A DNA stretch of 64,000 nt, taken from NCBI RefSeq assembly GCF_000801105.2, contig NC_079519.1, positions 4,896,668 through 4,960,667 of the forward strand, in the 5' to 3' direction. The notes under the pieces were generated by a model. The model ran no database searches and was not told the DNA's origin. It saw nothing but the letters and a program-made list of their open reading frames with translations. Origin of the DNA: Raphanus sativus (lineage: Eukaryota > Streptophyta > Magnoliopsida > Brassicales > Brassicaceae). Within the stretch, counting starts at the first letter, position 1. The number at the start of each line of letters is the position of its first letter. Positions 62,747 to 64,000 of this stretch are shown here, in pieces. The position numbers and the translations under genes were made by a program.

Positions 62747-63246
62747 ACTGTGGCCAAGTCATGGATTCACACCTTTAGTAAGTTTCACAAAATCTCCCAA
62801 GATTGCGATATTTACACCTGTATATGTGCAACATTGATGAGAATGATAAACAATAGTTTGAAAATGTTTTATTCAGTCTAATACCCTTTGAATAATACTC
62901 AGAGGAAATTACAGAGAAACTATATAAGGAGATAAGATATCTAAAATTTAGGTAAGAATATATATACTTACCATTCTTTCCGTAATTTAATGCACAACGA
63001 TGATTTCTTTCCTCTGCTGAATAACGTATCTTCATTGAAAAGCTGTAATAAATGCAGTTCAAGCGTTTCTGATTTTCTTCTAATAATGGCATTAATCAAA
63101 TCTTGTAATATTAGTAAATACCAATCTATCAAGTTCTATCTTTTAGTCCTCTTTTCATTATCTTCTCGCCCTCCATTTTGGTGAGAGCTTTGTATTTCAA
63201 TACTGGTTGATGATACTGGGCATGTTTCTTGTTCTTAAAGTCTAAG
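62747..63246. other. Intergenic LPA3-PEPR1
   Basis: AT-rich 500 bases holding the LPA3 3' UTR and PEPR1 promoter; no separate gene seen. Confidence 0.4.
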
Positions 63247-64000
63247 ATGAAGAATCTCGTGTTGTTCGAAACTCTTTTGCTTTTCTGTCTCGTTGTTTCG
63301 ACCCGTATAGTGTCTATCTCCTGTCTAAATTCAGATGGGTTATCTCTCCTCTCTCTTCGGAAGCATTTGGACAAAGTGCCGCCAGAATTAACCTCGACAT
63401 GGAAGACAAATTCTTCTGAATCCACTCCATGTAACTGGTTTGGTATCACCTGTGATGATTCCAAGAAGGTAACCTCTCTCAACTTGACTGGCGCAGGGGT
63501 TTCAGGCCAGTTGGGTCCTGAGGTTGGACAGATCAAAAGCTTAGAGATTTTGGATGTGAGTTCAAACAATCTCTCGGGGATGATACCTTCCAGTCTAGGT
63601 AACTGTAGTTCACTCGTGTATATTGATGTGTCTGAGAACAGGTTCTCTGGTAAGATCCCAGATACTCTAGGTAGCTTGAAGAGCTTGGCTGATTTGTATC
63701 TTTACAGCAACTCCCTAACCGGTGAATTGCCTAAATCCTTGTTTCAAATTCCGGCCTTGAATTATCTGCATGTTGAGCATAACAACCTGACCGGTTCTAT
63801 CCCTCAAAATGTTGGCGAGGCTAAGGAGATTCTGGAGCTGCGTTTGTTCGACAATCAGTTCTCCGGTACAATCCCAGAGTCAATTGGTAACTGCAGGAAA
63901 CTGGAGATCCTGTACTTGCACAATAACAAGTTGGTTGGTTCATTGCCTGCAAGTCTCAATCTTCTGGAGAGTCTCACTGACCTGTTTGTTGCTAACAACA
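63247..64000 (+). CDS. PEPR1: PEPR1-like LRR receptor kinase, N-terminal part
   Basis: The ATG at 63247 opens a frame that runs to the window edge (251 codons). Residues 1-27 are a hydrophobic signal peptide (NLVLFETLLLFCLVVSTRIV). The LRR N-cap contains NSDGLSLLSLRKHLDKVPPE and PCNWFGITCDDSKKV, followed by at least six 24-residue LRRs of the LxxNxLSGxIPxxLG type with potential N-glycosylation sites. The match to Arabidopsis PEPR1 (AT1G73080), the receptor for Pep danger peptides, is close in the cap and first repeats; PEPR2 is the main alternative, and position favours PEPR1. The transmembrane and kinase parts lie outside. No upstream intron is needed. Confidence 0.9.
   Translation, partial: MKNLVLFETLLLFCLVVSTRIVSISCLNSDGLSLLSLRKHLDKVPPELTSTWKTNSSESTPCNWFGITCDDSKKVTSLNLTGAGVSGQLGPEVGQIKSLEILDVSSNNLSGMIPSSLGNCSSLVYIDVSENRFSGKIPDTLGSLKSLADLYLYSNSLTGELPKSLFQIPALNYLHVEHNNLTGSIPQNVGEAKEILELRLFDNQFSGTIPESIGNCRKLEILYLHNNKLVGSLPASLNLLESLTDLFVANN

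Noticed and set aside
1..64000. CRISPR array, operon or prophage
   Set aside because: The DNA is plant nuclear; the tandem repeats seen are microsatellites, a 43-bp local repeat and a 1-kb duplication, none with array structure.

Overview
The window is nuclear DNA of a flowering plant of the mustard family, most likely Brassica or a close relative. The evidence is GT-AG introns, AT-rich intergenic DNA full of non-autonomous transposons, and gene content that (from my memory of Arabidopsis) follows chromosome 1 from about AT1G72840 to AT1G73080: TIR-NBS genes around a SurE gene, the RHD3-like GTPase, the pyrophosphatase PPsPase1/PS2, an anoctamin-like protein, LPA3 and the receptor kinase PEPR1. 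Several genes I remember from that Arabidopsis interval (HOTHEAD, a beta-galactosidase, PYL3 and others) are not seen, and a REM-type B3 gene and many transposons are present instead.

Layout. 1-7 kb: the start of a TIR gene on the minus strand, a broken LINE, and a complete two-exon TIR-NBS gene (A). 8.4-10.6 kb: SurE-like gene with ten exons, minus strand. 10.8-20.5 kb: gene-poor DNA with a retroposon, a 1.5-kb long-TIR Mutator-like element packed with GA repeats, and an intact-ended small Helitron. 20.6-22.0 kb: TIR-NBS gene B, followed by a 1-kb tandem duplication. 25-31.5 kb: a nest of foldback, hAT, Helitron and solo-LTR elements; the Helitron carries a broken copy of an ERF-VII transcription factor gene. 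31.9-34.1 kb: REM-type B3 gene, minus strand. 35.4-36.8 kb: TIR-NBS gene C. 37.2-41.4 kb: RHD3-like GTPase. 42.5-46.9 kb: a LINE fragment, a 3-kb Helitron carrying a broken class II KNOX (KNAT3-type) gene, and a SINE. 47.2-48.6 kb: PPsPase1-like gene, minus strand. 51-54 kb: another foldback element and Helitron ends. 55.5-58.9 kb: anoctamin-like gene, minus strand. 60.6-62.7 kb: LPA3. 63.2 kb to the edge: N-terminal part of PEPR1.

Main themes. The immune genes share no operon-like logic but belong to a local TIR-NBS family in which the two enzymatic modules decay in opposite ways: gene A keeps the nucleotide-binding P-loop but has lost the TIR catalytic glutamate, while B and C keep the TIR glutamate but have Arg for the P-loop Lys and altered kinase-2 motifs. 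The most unusual structures are two separate Helitrons, each with recognisable 5' TC and hairpin-CTAG 3' ends and A/T flanks, each holding a fragment of a different transcription factor gene. Exon boundaries were read by eye from splice sites and checked for reading-frame continuity; names rest on remembered family sequences, not on a search.
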